Below, piece by piece: positions 51,962 through 60,465 of a stretch of 64,000 bases of DNA. The DNA comes from Phenylobacterium conjunctum (lineage in GTDB: Bacteria; Pseudomonadota; Alphaproteobacteria; Caulobacterales; Caulobacteraceae), in NCBI RefSeq assembly GCF_042679085.1, contig NZ_JBHTLQ010000009.1, positions 37,315 to 101,314 on the forward strand, in the 5' to 3' direction. Each line of letters begins with the position of its first letter. The first letter of the stretch is position 1. Position numbers and translations under genes: made by a program. Under the pieces are notes generated by a model. It searched no databases, had not been told where the DNA came from, and saw only the letters and a program-made list of their open reading frames with translations.

Positions 51962-52968
51962 CAGGCGTCCGGATTGGTGGCGCGGTGCTGGGCGGCCTTG
52001 GCCTGGATCTCGGCCAGGGCCTTCTCGGCGGCGGCGATCTTGGCAGGGTCGCCGGAGCGGCGGGCGTCGACCAGGGCCTCGGCGGCCTCCATCTCGCGCA
52101 CGGGATCCAGATAGCTGCCGTCGGCCGGGCGGAAGCCGCCATAGGCGAGGCCTTTGAGGACCTCGCGCTGCTTGTCGGCCTTGGGGCCGGTTCCGGTCCC
52201 GTAGGTCAGGAAGAACTGGCGCATCTTCTCGCGGATGGCCGGATCCAGGTCCTTGCGGGCGACGATGGAGCTTTCCGGCAGGGGCGGCGAGGACCAGATC
52301 ACCTCGACCTTCTCGGCGATCTGCGGATTGTCGCGCTTGGCGAAGACCAGGCCGACCGAATTGTTGGTGGCCACATCGAGCACGCCGTTGGCGACCGCGA
52401 AGACATTGGCCTGGTGGCTGCCCGAGCGGACCGTCTTGAAGCACTTGGCCGGCTCGATGTTGCGCGGCGTGAACAGGTAGGCCTTGGGGGCCAGGGTGCC
52501 CGAGGTCGACTTGGCGTCGCCCATGCCGAAGTTCAGCGACTTGTCGCACTTCAGCACCTTATCGAGGGTGACGCCCGCCCCCTTCCGCGCGATCAGCACG
52601 GATTCATAGGAATCGACGCCGCCCGAATCGACCACGCGGCCGAGGATCTCGCCGTTGGCGCGCTCGGTCGCCTCAAGGGCCGGCACAGCCGAGAACCAGC
52701 CCACCTGCACCTGGTTGAAGCGCATGGCCTCGATCAGGGAGGTGTAGTTGGAGGCGAAGAACGGCTTCACCGGCACGCCGATATAGGCGCTCATGTCGTC
52801 GATCAGCGGTTGCCACAGGGGGCCCATGGACTGCTGGTTCTCGGCCGACAGGATCGAGAAGGTCAGTTCCTTGGGGGTCGCCGTCTTGGGCGCCTCCGAC
52901 TTGCCGCATCCGGCGAGGGTCAGGGCCGCGGCGACGCCGAGGCCGGTGATCAGGCTGCGACGGATCAT
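51961..52968 (-). CDS. phnD: Phosphonate/phosphite-binding lipoprotein PhnD
   Basis: The 335-residue protein has a lipobox signal (LTLAGC) and a type II periplasmic binding fold (LTFSILSAENQQSMGPLWQP, then YTSLIEAMRFNQVQVGWFSA) as in PhnD/PtxB. It binds a phosphonate, phosphite or phosphate-like ligand; specificity cannot be read directly. The C-terminal ~40 residues are Ala/Lys-rich, probably helical. It overlaps phnC by four bases and phnE by one. Confidence 0.92.
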   Translation of the reverse strand: MIRRSLITGLGVAAALTLAGCGKSEAPKTATPKELTFSILSAENQQSMGPLWQPLIDDMSAYIGVPVKPFFASNYTSLIEAMRFNQVQVGWFSAVPALEATERANGEILGRVVDSGGVDSYESVLIARKGAGVTLDKVLKCDKSLNFGMGDAKSTSGTLAPKAYLFTPRNIEPAKCFKTVRSGSHQANVFAVANGVLDVATNNSVGLVFAKRDNPQIAEKVEVIWSSPPLPESSIVARKDLDPAIREKMRQFFLTYGTGTGPKADKQREVLKGLAYGGFRPADGSYLDPVREMEAAEALVDARRSGDPAKIAAAEKALAEIQAKAAQHRATNPDA

Positions 52969-53759
52969 TCGGGAGCTCCTTCCCAGAAGACGTCTTCGAA
53001 TTCGGGACCGTAGATGTCGATCAGGCGCGCGCGGTCCAGGCCGCTGGCCGGGCCGTCATAGACCAGCTTGCCGGCCTTCAGGGCCACGACCCGCTTGCAG
53101 TAGCGGGTGGCGTAGTCGACCTGGTGCAGGGTGACGACCACGGTCAGGCCGTCGCTGGCGTTCAGGTCGGAGAGCAGTTCCATGACCTTGCGGGCCGAAA
53201 CCGGGTCCAGCGAAGCGACCGGCTCGTCGGCCAGGATCACCTTGGCCTTCTGGACCAGGGCGCGGGCGATGGCGCCGCGCTGCTGCTGGCCGCCGGACAG
53301 GGTGTTGGCCCGCTGGCCGGCGTAGTCGGCCACGCCCACGCGGGCGAGCGCCGCCATGGCCGCCTGCTTGGTCTCCTTGGGCCACAGGCCGAACAGGCCG
53401 CGGACCACCGGGATCCGGCCGAGCGACCCCAGGGCCACATTGCTGAACAGGGTCAGCCGGCCGACCAGGTTGAACTGCTGGAAGATGAAGCCGATGCGGA
53501 TGCGCACGTCGCGCACCTTCTTGGAGACCTTGCCGGCGCTCTGGACCGGCTGGCCGAAGGCCTCGATCACGCCGGGGCCGGCGTCGATGGTCTGCAGGCC
53601 CGTGATCGAGCGCAGCAGAGTCGACTTGCCCGACCCGGAAGGGCCGATCAGGGCGATCATCTCGCCACGGGAAACATTGAGGGAAACCCCGTCGAGCGCC
53701 TTTCGGGCGCCGAAGCTCTTGGAGGCGTTCCGCACGGTCAGGACGGCGGCGTCAGACAT
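52965..53759 (-). CDS. phnC: Phosphonate/phosphite ABC transporter ATPase PhnC
   Basis: The 264-residue ATPase has Walker A GPSGSGKSTLLR, ABC signature LSGGQQQRGAIARAL, Walker B VILADEPVASLDP and the H-loop His in VVTLHQVDYA. It energises import through PhnE. It heads the phnC-phnD-phnE operon. A weak Pho-box-like GTGTCAT-N4-CCGTCGC lies upstream on the minus strand near 53825-53845, so phosphate control is possible. No C-P lyase or phosphonatase genes are seen in the window. Confidence 0.94.
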   Translation of the reverse strand: MSDAAVLTVRNASKSFGARKALDGVSLNVSRGEMIALIGPSGSGKSTLLRSITGLQTIDAGPGVIEAFGQPVQSAGKVSKKVRDVRIRIGFIFQQFNLVGRLTLFSNVALGSLGRIPVVRGLFGLWPKETKQAAMAALARVGVADYAGQRANTLSGGQQQRGAIARALVQKAKVILADEPVASLDPVSARKVMELLSDLNASDGLTVVVTLHQVDYATRYCKRVVALKAGKLVYDGPASGLDRARLIDIYGPEFEDVFWEGAPE

Positions 53760-54000
53760 GGATGGCGAGGGTTCCTCGGGATCGTCGCGCGACAGGCCAA
53801 GGGGGCTAGATCGCCCAAGCCTGCGACGGCTTCATGACACGGCGCCCCGCCCCCGGTCCAGCGTCCGTTAACGTGGGGGCGGGCTGCGACGTCAAAGGAC
53901 TTTACATCGGGCGCAATAGACCCTATCTCGCGCGCTCCGGCGGACCCGATGTCCTCAAAAGCGCTGCTAACGCCGGCTAGGTTCAACAATCCGTTGGGGG

Positions 54001-55263
54001 TTGCGTGAGGTGCAAAGGTACCATACGCCCCTGGACCTGGTCCGCATGCGGGCGCCCGAACGACCTGTCGCCATCGCGCGACCGGACGCGGTGTCTGTAG
54101 CGGCGCGCTGGTTCCAGGACAATTTTAAAGGCGACGTCTTCTACGCTGTTAAGGCGAACCCTTCGCCGTGGGTCATCGAGACCCTGGCCGCGAATGGGGT
54201 GACGTCATTCGATGTGGCTTCGATCCGCGAGATCGAGCTGGTCGCGCAGCACGCGCCGGGCTCCCGCATGGCCTTCATGCACCCGGTCAAGAGCCGCGCC
54301 GCCATCTCGGCCGCCTATTTCGACCACGGGGTCCGCACCTTCTCGCTGGATTGCCACGAGGAGCTGGACAAGATTCTCGACGCCACCGGCGGGGCCAAGG
54401 ACCTGAACCTTATGGTTCGCCTGGCCGTCTCGGCGGACGGCGCGGCCTATTCCCTGGCCGGCAAGTTCGGGATCGACCCCCTGCAGGCGCCAAGCCTGCT
54501 CCTGGCCGCGCGCCGCGCGACCCAGGAGCTGATGGGCGTGGCCTTCCACGTGGGCAGCCAGTGCATGCGTCCCACCGCCTATCAGGCGGCCATGACCCAG
54601 GCCTCGCGCGCTCTGGTCCGCGCCGGCGTGTTCGCCGACGTGGTCGACGTGGGCGGCGGCTTCCCCTCGGTCTATCCCGGCATGACGCCCCCGGCGCTCG
54701 AAGACTATATGGACTCCATCGAGCGCGGCTTCGCCGAGATGATGGTCCATGAGACCACCGAGCTGTGGTGCGAGCCCGGCCGGGCCCTGGTGGCGGAAGC
54801 CTCTTCGGTGCTGGCCAAGGTCGAGCTGCGCAAGGGCGACGCCCTGTATCTGAACGAGGGCTCCTACGGGACCATGTTCGATGCGGCGCACGCCAAGTGG
54901 CCGTTCCCGGTGAAGATGATGCGTCGCCAGGACGACGACGCCCACGAGGTCGAGGGGCCGCTCAAGCCCTATCGCTTCTACGGGCCGACCTGCGATTCCA
55001 TCGACCACATGCCCGGCCCCTTCTGGCTGCCCGAGGACGTCCGCGAGGGCGACTATATCGAGATCGGCATGCTGGGCGCCTATGGCGTGGCCATGAGCAC
55101 CGGCTTCAACGGCTTCGGCGAGGTCGAGACCATCTCGGTCGAGGATGCGCCGATGGCCTCGATGTACGGCCTGGCCCGGCGTTCGATCGCCAAGCCGCGT
55201 TCTGACCTGCAGAACGTCGTGAAGCTGTCGCGCGCCCGAGGCAAGAAGCGTCGCAAGAAGTAG
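54001..55263 (+). CDS. Ornithine/lysine decarboxylase, fold III PLP enzyme
   Basis: The 420-residue protein should decarboxylate ornithine (or lysine) to putrescine (or cadaverine). PLP Lys51 lies in FYAVKANP; HVGSQ (183-187), GGGFP (218-222) and EPGR (258-261) bind PLP; the catalytic Cys331 is in FYGPTCDSID. All motifs are present, so the enzyme should be active. The start is a TTG at 54001 preceded by GGGGG; an internal ATG at 54046 is the alternative. A very basic C-terminal tail (GKKRRKK) is unusual. It is followed by the deoxyhypusine-synthase homologue and together they form a polyamine unit. Confidence 0.9.
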   Translation: MREVQRYHTPLDLVRMRAPERPVAIARPDAVSVAARWFQDNFKGDVFYAVKANPSPWVIETLAANGVTSFDVASIREIELVAQHAPGSRMAFMHPVKSRAAISAAYFDHGVRTFSLDCHEELDKILDATGGAKDLNLMVRLAVSADGAAYSLAGKFGIDPLQAPSLLLAARRATQELMGVAFHVGSQCMRPTAYQAAMTQASRALVRAGVFADVVDVGGGFPSVYPGMTPPALEDYMDSIERGFAEMMVHETTELWCEPGRALVAEASSVLAKVELRKGDALYLNEGSYGTMFDAAHAKWPFPVKMMRRQDDDAHEVEGPLKPYRFYGPTCDSIDHMPGPFWLPEDVREGDYIEIGMLGAYGVAMSTGFNGFGEVETISVEDAPMASMYGLARRSIAKPRSDLQNVVKLSRARGKKRRKK

Positions 55264-55284
55264 GCTGAAAGGCTGAACAGTTCA

Positions 55285-55319
55285 GGCGCGGCCGGTCGCT
55301 CCGTCCCGGTCGCGCCTTT
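55285..55319 (+). terminator. Hairpin between the decarboxylase and DHS-like genes
   Basis: GGCGCGGCCGG (55285-55295) pairs with CCGGTCGCGCC (55306-55316) with one G-U, followed by TTTC and TATTT. It may end or attenuate the decarboxylase transcript before the next gene. Confidence 0.65.
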
Positions 55320-55360
55320 CTATTTGGACGGGCGCTCAAACTCTTCGAGGACCCTAGAGA

Positions 55361-56425
55361 ATGACCGCTGACGTCGTGAATTCGAACCGTAAGGCCCAAC
55401 TGCTCTCCACCACTGTCGAGCATGTGGCCATCGACCAATACGATGCGCGCCCGGTGATCGACGCCATGCGCCAGATGAGCTTCACCAGCCGCGACACCGC
55501 CCGCGCCGCGGACATCCTGTCCCTGTCGTTGGAAGACGCCGGCTGCTCGACCTGGCTGATCCTGGCCGGCTCGACCAGCGCGGGCGGCTGCATGCACATC
55601 TATCGTGACATGGTGAAGTACGGCCTGACCGACGTGGTCGTGGCCACCGGCGCCTCCATCGTCGACATGGACTTCTTCGAGGCCCTTGGCTTCAAGCACT
55701 ACCAGTCGGAAGCCCAGAACCCCGTCGACGACCGCGACCTGCGCGCGATGTATATCGACCGCATCTACGACACCTATATCGACGAAGAAGAGCTGCAGGC
55801 CTGCGACGAGACCATCTTCCAGCTCTGCAACGCCCTGGAGCCGCGCCCCTATTCGAGCCGCGAGTTCATCCACGAGATGGGCAAGTGGCTGGCCGACGGC
55901 AACGCCAAGAAGCCCGACAGCCTGATCGAGACCGCCTACAAGGAAGGCGTGCCGATCTTCTGCCCGGCCTTCGTGGACTCTTCGGCCGGCTTCGGCCTGG
56001 TCAAGCACCAGGTCGAGCGCATGAAGGAAGGCAAGCCCTACCTGACCATCGACGCCGTGGCTGACTTCCGCGAACTGACCGACATCAAGATCGCGGCCGG
56101 CACCACCGGCCTGTTCATGGTGGGCGGCGGCGTGCCGAAGAACTTCGCCCAGGACACCGTGGTCTGCGCCGAGATCCTCGGTCACGAGGTCGACATGCAC
56201 AAGTACGCGGTCCAGATCACCGTGGCCGACGTGCGTGACGGCGCCTGCTCGTCCTCGACGCTGAAGGAGGCCTGCTCCTGGGGCAAGGTCGACGTGACCT
56301 GGGAACAGATGGTGTTCGCCGAAGCCACCACCGTGGTGCCGCTGATCGCCTCGGACGCCTGGCATCGCGGCTCGTGGAAGACCCGCGAGCGCCGCCGCTG
56401 GGCCAAGCTGTTCGTGAAGGCCTGA
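55361..56425 (+). CDS. Deoxyhypusine synthase homologue (bacterial, probable polyamine enzyme)
   Basis: The 354-residue protein matches deoxyhypusine synthase: NAD-binding GSTSAGGCMHIYRDMV and later MVGGGVPKNFAQDTV, and the catalytic Lys309 in SWGKVDV is conserved (WGK of human DHS). Bacteria lack eIF5A, the usual target, so this group is thought to transfer the aminobutyl group of spermidine to free putrescine, making homospermidine, or a related reaction. The decarboxylase gene just upstream would supply putrescine. A strong terminator with a UUCG loop follows. The polyamine role is inference from family and neighbour. Confidence 0.9.
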   Translation: MTADVVNSNRKAQLLSTTVEHVAIDQYDARPVIDAMRQMSFTSRDTARAADILSLSLEDAGCSTWLILAGSTSAGGCMHIYRDMVKYGLTDVVVATGASIVDMDFFEALGFKHYQSEAQNPVDDRDLRAMYIDRIYDTYIDEEELQACDETIFQLCNALEPRPYSSREFIHEMGKWLADGNAKKPDSLIETAYKEGVPIFCPAFVDSSAGFGLVKHQVERMKEGKPYLTIDAVADFRELTDIKIAAGTTGLFMVGGGVPKNFAQDTVVCAEILGHEVDMHKYAVQITVADVRDGACSSSTLKEACSWGKVDVTWEQMVFAEATTVVPLIASDAWHRGSWKTRERRRWAKLFVKA

Positions 56426-56446
56426 ACCTTCGCTAGGACCTGATCG

Positions 56447-56476
56447 AGGGCCCCTCTTCGGAGGGGCCCTTTTTTT
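56447..56476 (+). terminator. Rho-independent terminator with UUCG tetraloop
   Basis: AGGGCCCCTC, loop TTCG, GAGGGGCCCT followed by seven T: a 10-bp perfect stem, ending the decarboxylase/DHS-like unit. Confidence 0.95.
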
Positions 56477-56479
56477 CGT

Positions 56480-56791
56480 TCAGCCGCGCCCCTGGTCGGA
56501 TCCGCGGCCCCAAGCGTCCAGCAGGGCGCCGAAGCTCAGCATCAACAGGGCCGGATTGACCCGGAAGCGCCCGGGCAGGAACACCCCCACCGACAGGACC
56601 AGCAGGATCAGGGGCGAGACCAGGATCAGCAGCGGCGCGGCCAGGGTCCGGATCGGAAGCGATCGCCGGGCCTGGGCCACGCGGCGCCACCGCAGGCGCT
56701 CGGCCCGCTCCGCCATGGCCGCGAAGCCGCCATCGCGCCGCGGCAGGGCGGGCGACGGAACGCTCAGCGACTTGGAAGGCTCGTGGCTCAC
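56480..56791 (-). CDS. Hypothetical small membrane protein
   Basis: A 103-residue frame from GTG 56791 (GGAG eight bases upstream) has a basic N-terminal half (ERLRWRRVAQARRS) and one to two hydrophobic helices (about 48-72, LAAPLLILVSPLILLVLSVG, and 78-92). I do not recognise a family. It converges with the DHS-like gene across the terminator and is divergent from the acid phosphatase gene. The frame is well supported by codon use but not by homology. Confidence 0.6.
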   Translation of the reverse strand: MSHEPSKSLSVPSPALPRRDGGFAAMAERAERLRWRRVAQARRSLPIRTLAAPLLILVSPLILLVLSVGVFLPGRFRVNPALLMLSFGALLDAWGRGSDQGRG

Positions 56792-56937
56792 GCGGGTCTC
56801 CGAAAGGCGAAACGCAGTCTAGCGGAAACGCCGTCGGCTCGCAGCCCGATCCGGGTCTGGTTCGCCCTGGCCTTGGCCGCCTGCGCCGGGCATCATGAGC
56901 CGCAACAAATAGGGCGCAAGCTTTGCGGGGGAACGAC

Positions 56938-57738
56938 ATGCAGCGGAAACACCTGGTCACCGGAACGGCCCTGCTGCTGACCGCCGCCCTCGCCGGCGCG
57001 GCCATCGCCCAGGGCCAGGCCCCCAAGCCGCCCAGCGGCGGATATCTGGGCGCCGCCGCCCCAGACACCTATCGCATCCTGCCTCAGGCGCCGGTCGAGG
57101 GCACGATCCGCTATGACGCCGACCGCAAGGCCTTCGCGAACACCCGCAAGCTGAAGGACACGCCGCGCTGGGACCTGGCCATCACCGACGTGAACCAGTT
57201 CGCCATGCCCAAGCACATGGCCTGCGCCCTGGGCGTCGAGCTGACCGCCCAGAACGCGCCCAAGACCCTCGCCATCCTGTCCAAGATGGCGCCGGACGTC
57301 GGCTACGCCACCAACCATCCCAAGGACATCTACCAGCGCAAGCGCCCCTACCTGATCGATGAGGGTCCGATCTGCGTGCCCAAGGATCCGCTGCTGGCCG
57401 CCAGCCCGGACTATCCCTCCGGCCACGCCACCTGGGGCTGGACCGTCGCCCTGGTCCTGGCCGAACTGGCCCCCGACCGGGCCACAGAGATCCTGATCCG
57501 CGGCCGGGCCTTTGGTGAAAGCCGCATGGTCTGTGGCGTCCACAATATGAGCGCCGTCGAGGCTGCCCGCACCAACGCCTCGGCCCTGGTCGCCGGCCTG
57601 CACGGCTCGGCCCAGTTCCGCGCGGACATGGAGGCCGCCCGCGAGGAGGTCGCCAAGGCCCGCGCCGCCGGCCCCGCCCCGGACGCCGCCGCCTGCGCCA
57701 AGGAAGCCGACCTGACCAAGTCCTCGCCCTACTATTGA
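56938..57738 (+). CDS. Class A non-specific acid phosphatase (PAP2), variant motif
   Basis: The 266-residue protein has a signal peptide (ending AAIAQ) and the PAP2 signature: K129-x6-RP (136-137), PSGH (160-163) and SR-x5-H (195-202, ESRMVCGVH). The Asp expected four residues after His202, which assists the catalytic His in PhoC/PhoN enzymes, is Ala206 here (VHNMSA). All other residues are present, so activity may be altered rather than lost. It would dephosphorylate organic phosphates in the periplasm. The ATG follows GGGGGAA. Confidence 0.88.
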   Translation: MQRKHLVTGTALLLTAALAGAAIAQGQAPKPPSGGYLGAAAPDTYRILPQAPVEGTIRYDADRKAFANTRKLKDTPRWDLAITDVNQFAMPKHMACALGVELTAQNAPKTLAILSKMAPDVGYATNHPKDIYQRKRPYLIDEGPICVPKDPLLAASPDYPSGHATWGWTVALVLAELAPDRATEILIRGRAFGESRMVCGVHNMSAVEAARTNASALVAGLHGSAQFRADMEAAREEVAKARAAGPAPDAAACAKEADLTKSSPYY

Positions 57739-57859
57739 GTCTGGCCGGCCAGGTTTGACGTCAACATGGACGATGGGGTTTCCGCAATGGCGCAATCCCA
57801 CTTTGTGTATTTAATACAATAGCTTAATACCGTTCTACTTGCCGCACAGGGGACCCACC

Positions 57860-58261
57860 ATGCTCACCGGAAGCTGCCTGTGCGGCGGGGTGGCCTATGA
57901 GGTCGAGGCGGAGCTGGACGCCATCGCCCACTGCCACTGCGAGACCTGCCGCAAGGCCCATGGCGCGGCCTTCTCCAGCCTGGCGGCGGTTCCCAAGGCC
58001 AAGTTCCGCTGGACGCGGGGCGAGGCGCTGCTGGGGGCCTACGACTCCTCGCCCGGCAAGACCCGCCGGTTTTGCACTCGCTGCGGCTCCCAGCTGGTGG
58101 CGGATCGGGCGGGCGGCGACCAAGTGATGCTCCGCCTGGGCTGCCTGGACACGGCCGTCACGGTCGAGCGCCAATGGCACATCTGGCGATCCGACGGCGC
58201 CAGCTGGTACGACCCCGAGGCGGACCATCCGATGCTGCCGGAAGGGCTGCAGCGGGGGTGA
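57860..58261 (+). CDS. GFA-family protein (glutathione-dependent formaldehyde-activating-like)
   Basis: The 133-residue protein has the zinc cysteines of the GFA fold: GSCLCGGVAYE, HCHCETCRKAHGAAF and FCTRCGSQL. These bind two zinc ions. Members of this family bind glutathione and formaldehyde, but most are of unknown role. The ATG has CAGGGGA upstream. Upstream is an AT-rich stretch with GTATT-T-AATAC (57807-57817) and a second TTAATAC (57824-57830), a possible promoter or binding site. Confidence 0.88.
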   Translation: MLTGSCLCGGVAYEVEAELDAIAHCHCETCRKAHGAAFSSLAAVPKAKFRWTRGEALLGAYDSSPGKTRRFCTRCGSQLVADRAGGDQVMLRLGCLDTAVTVERQWHIWRSDGASWYDPEADHPMLPEGLQRG

Positions 58262-58274
58262 CCGATCAAGCCCC

Positions 58275-59609
58275 TCACAACAACGTCCCATGCAGCACCA
58301 CCAGGGCGACGCTGAAATAGATCACCAGGCCGGTCACATCGACGAGGGTGGCGACGAAGGGGGCTGAGGCGCTGGCGGGATCGAAGCCCAGGCGCTTGAG
58401 GGCGAAGGGCAGCATGGAGCCTGACAGGGAGCCGAAGGTGACGATCCCCACCAGGCCCGCGCCGACGGTCAGGGCGATCAGGGTCCAGTGCGGCCCGTAG
58501 TCATAGATGCCCGCCGTCTGCCACAGGGCGATCCGGCCCATGGCGATCGCCCCCAGGATCGCCCCCAGGGTCAGGCCGGTCGGGACCTCCCGCAGGGCCA
58601 CCTTCCACCAGTCGGCCAGGCGCAGCTGGCCCAGCGCCAGGGCGCGGATCAGCAGCGAGGTCGCCTGGGACCCGGAATTGCCGCCCGAGCTCATGATCAA
58701 GGGGATGAACAGGGTGAGCACCACCGCCTTGGCCAGTTCGTCCTCGAAATGCTGCATGGCGCTGGCGGTGAGCATCTCACCCAGGAACAGGGCGCACAGC
58801 CAGCCGGCGCGCTTGCGGATCATCTCGGCGAAGCTGATGTGCAGATAGGGCTCGGCCGTGGCGGTGACGCCGCCGAACTTCTGAACATCCTCGGCGCTCT
58901 CGGCCAGGATGGCGTCGATCACATCGTCCACGGTGACGATGCCCAGGACCTGACCCCGCGCATTGAGCACCGGGGCGGACAACAGGTCATGGACCGAGAT
59001 CAACCGGGCGACCTCCTCGCGGTCCATGTCCGGCGTCACGGCGATGGGCGCACGGTCAGGGCCGACCGCCTCAATCGGCGTCTGCGGCGCGGCGGAGATC
59101 AGCTGGCGCAGGGTGACGATGCGCACCAGGGCCCGGGTCGCGGGGTTCAGCACATGGATGGCGTAGACCGTCTCGCGGGTTCGCTCGACCTCGCGCAGGT
59201 GGGTCAGGGTCTGGGCGGCCGTATAGCCCACCGGCACGCTGACAAACTCGGTGGTCATCAGGGCGCCGGCCGTATCGGGGGCGTAGGCCAGCAGCTGCTT
59301 GAGGCCGGCGGCGGTCTCGAAATCGAGGCGGGACAGCAGCGCCGTGCGGTCCGGTCCGTCCAGGTCGCGCAGGGCGGCGGCGGCGCGGTCGGCGGACATG
59401 GCGGTCAGCAGCGCACCCGCATTGGCGAGGCTGGTCAGCAGCTGGCCCACCCGGGCCAGTTCGGCGCGGTCCAGCACCTCCACCGCCCGGTCGAAGGGCA
59501 GGCCTTCGAGGGCGGTGACGGCGTCGGCCAGGGTGAGGGCGTTCAGGCGCGTGACGATATCGGCGATGTGTTCGCCGCCGGCGCGCAGGGTGTCTTCGGT
59601 ATGGGTCAT
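58275..59609 (-). CDS. mgtE: Magnesium transporter MgtE
   Basis: The 444-residue protein is an Mg2+-gated Mg2+ channel of the inner membrane. Order: N-terminal superhelical Mg-sensing domain (about 1-125, with ALEGLPFDRAVEVLDR), two CBS domains (about 125-245: TEFVSVPVGYTAAQTLTHL, then GIVTVDDVIDAI), a plug helix, and five membrane helices from about 275 to the end, with the channel-lining SSGGNSGSQATSLLIR and VTFGSLSGSMLPF. The ATG has GGAGGAG upstream. A 9-bp inverted repeat in the leader (59652-59720) may be a structured 5' element. Confidence 0.95.
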   Translation of the reverse strand: MTHTEDTLRAGGEHIADIVTRLNALTLADAVTALEGLPFDRAVEVLDRAELARVGQLLTSLANAGALLTAMSADRAAAALRDLDGPDRTALLSRLDFETAAGLKQLLAYAPDTAGALMTTEFVSVPVGYTAAQTLTHLREVERTRETVYAIHVLNPATRALVRIVTLRQLISAAPQTPIEAVGPDRAPIAVTPDMDREEVARLISVHDLLSAPVLNARGQVLGIVTVDDVIDAILAESAEDVQKFGGVTATAEPYLHISFAEMIRKRAGWLCALFLGEMLTASAMQHFEDELAKAVVLTLFIPLIMSSGGNSGSQATSLLIRALALGQLRLADWWKVALREVPTGLTLGAILGAIAMGRIALWQTAGIYDYGPHWTLIALTVGAGLVGIVTFGSLSGSMLPFALKRLGFDPASASAPFVATLVDVTGLVIYFSVALVVLHGTLL

Positions 59610-59651
59610 GGGAGCTCCTCCGTCCGCCGCCGCGGCGGGACGAAGGCGCCG

Positions 59652-59720
59652 ACCCCTATGAGGTCAGGCCAGGTCCGGCCGCGACGGCGCGGGTGATCGA
59701 CTGTCGCTGGGCATAGGGGT
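59652..59720 (-). promoter_or_regulatory. Paired leader element upstream of mgtE
   Basis: ACCCCTATG (59652-59660) and CATAGGGGT (59712-59720) are exact 9-bp inverted copies with a GC-rich 51-base interior, ending 43 bases before the mgtE start. I do not recognise it as the known M-box riboswitch. It could be a long-range leader hairpin. The rest of the 289-bp gap up to the cupin gene shows nothing else clear. Confidence 0.4.
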
Positions 59721-59898
59721 GTGGGGTCCTTTGAAGACCGGACGGCAGGCGCCCGGCGAAGGCGGCATGGTCCTGCGTTTGGGGCGGCATTGAGGCGGGG
59801 CCGTCGCCCGGAAGAAGACCAAGTTGAGCCGCCGGGCAGCTGACAGGTTTTGGCGGCGAGCGCGATAGGATGGCGCTGGACAGGACAGGAGCCTTCCC

Positions 59899-60396
59899 AT
59901 GCCCCAACGCCCGGACTTCATCGCCCACTGGTCAGAGCTGGAAGCGGCGGAGCCGCATCGCTATGCGGGCGACGACGAGCCCATGGGGATCGACGCCTCG
60001 CTGGGCCGCAAGCTCGGCCTGACCCGGATCGGCATCCACCATGTGCGCCTGCCGCCCAGCCGACGCACCTCCTACCCCCACGCCGAGAGCGCCGAGGAGG
60101 AGTTCATCCATGTGCTGTCGGGCACGCCGGACGCCTGGATCGACGGGGTGTTGCACCGCCTGAAGCCCGGCGACAGCGTGGCCTTCCCGGCCGGGACCGG
60201 CGTCTGCCACAGCGTCCTCAACAACACTGACGAAGAGGTGACGCTGATGGTGGTGGGCGAGGCGCGCAAGCCGGAGAACCGGGTCCGCTATCCGCTCCAC
60301 CCCGAGTTTGAGCGCGATTGCGGCTTCGGATGGCCCGACGCCCCGGTGCGCGAGCTGGGACCGCATGATGGCCGGGCGAGACGGCCCGGGGACTGA
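59899..60396 (+). CDS. Cupin-domain protein
   Basis: The 165-residue protein has a single cupin barrel with motif 1 SYPHAESAEEEFIHVLSG (metal-binding His/Glu positions) and motif 2 GDSVAFPAGTGVCHSVLNN. It could be a dioxygenase, isomerase or sugar-binding cupin; the substrate is unknown. Start ATG has AGGA upstream. It is divergent from mgtE and lies before the repeat-bounded DUF1801 gene. Confidence 0.85.
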   Translation: MPQRPDFIAHWSELEAAEPHRYAGDDEPMGIDASLGRKLGLTRIGIHHVRLPPSRRTSYPHAESAEEEFIHVLSGTPDAWIDGVLHRLKPGDSVAFPAGTGVCHSVLNNTDEEVTLMVVGEARKPENRVRYPLHPEFERDCGFGWPDAPVRELGPHDGRARRPGD

Positions 60397-60430
60397 CCCC
60401 TGCCGGGATCCAGCCCTCAAGAAGATTGAA

Positions 60431-60457
60431 CCACGAACCACACGAAAAACACGAACG
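60431..60457. repeat. Partial copy of the CCACGAACCACACGAA repeat
   Basis: The first 16 bases (60431-60446) are identical to the arm of the element at 20680-20701, then diverge into AAAACACGAACG. It lies directly after the cupin gene and before the 3' end of the DUF1801 gene. Confidence 0.75.
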
Positions 60458-60465
60458 CGCCGGGC

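Noticed and set aside
48541..53759. A complete phosphonate degradation or Pst system
   Set aside because: Only phnCDE, a porin and a PstS-type protein are present; no C-P lyase, phosphonatase, pstCAB or phoU genes are found in the window.
59610..59898. An M-box Mg2+ riboswitch in front of mgtE
   Set aside because: I could not recognise the conserved M-box helices; only one long-range inverted pair is visible, so it is reported as an unassigned leader.
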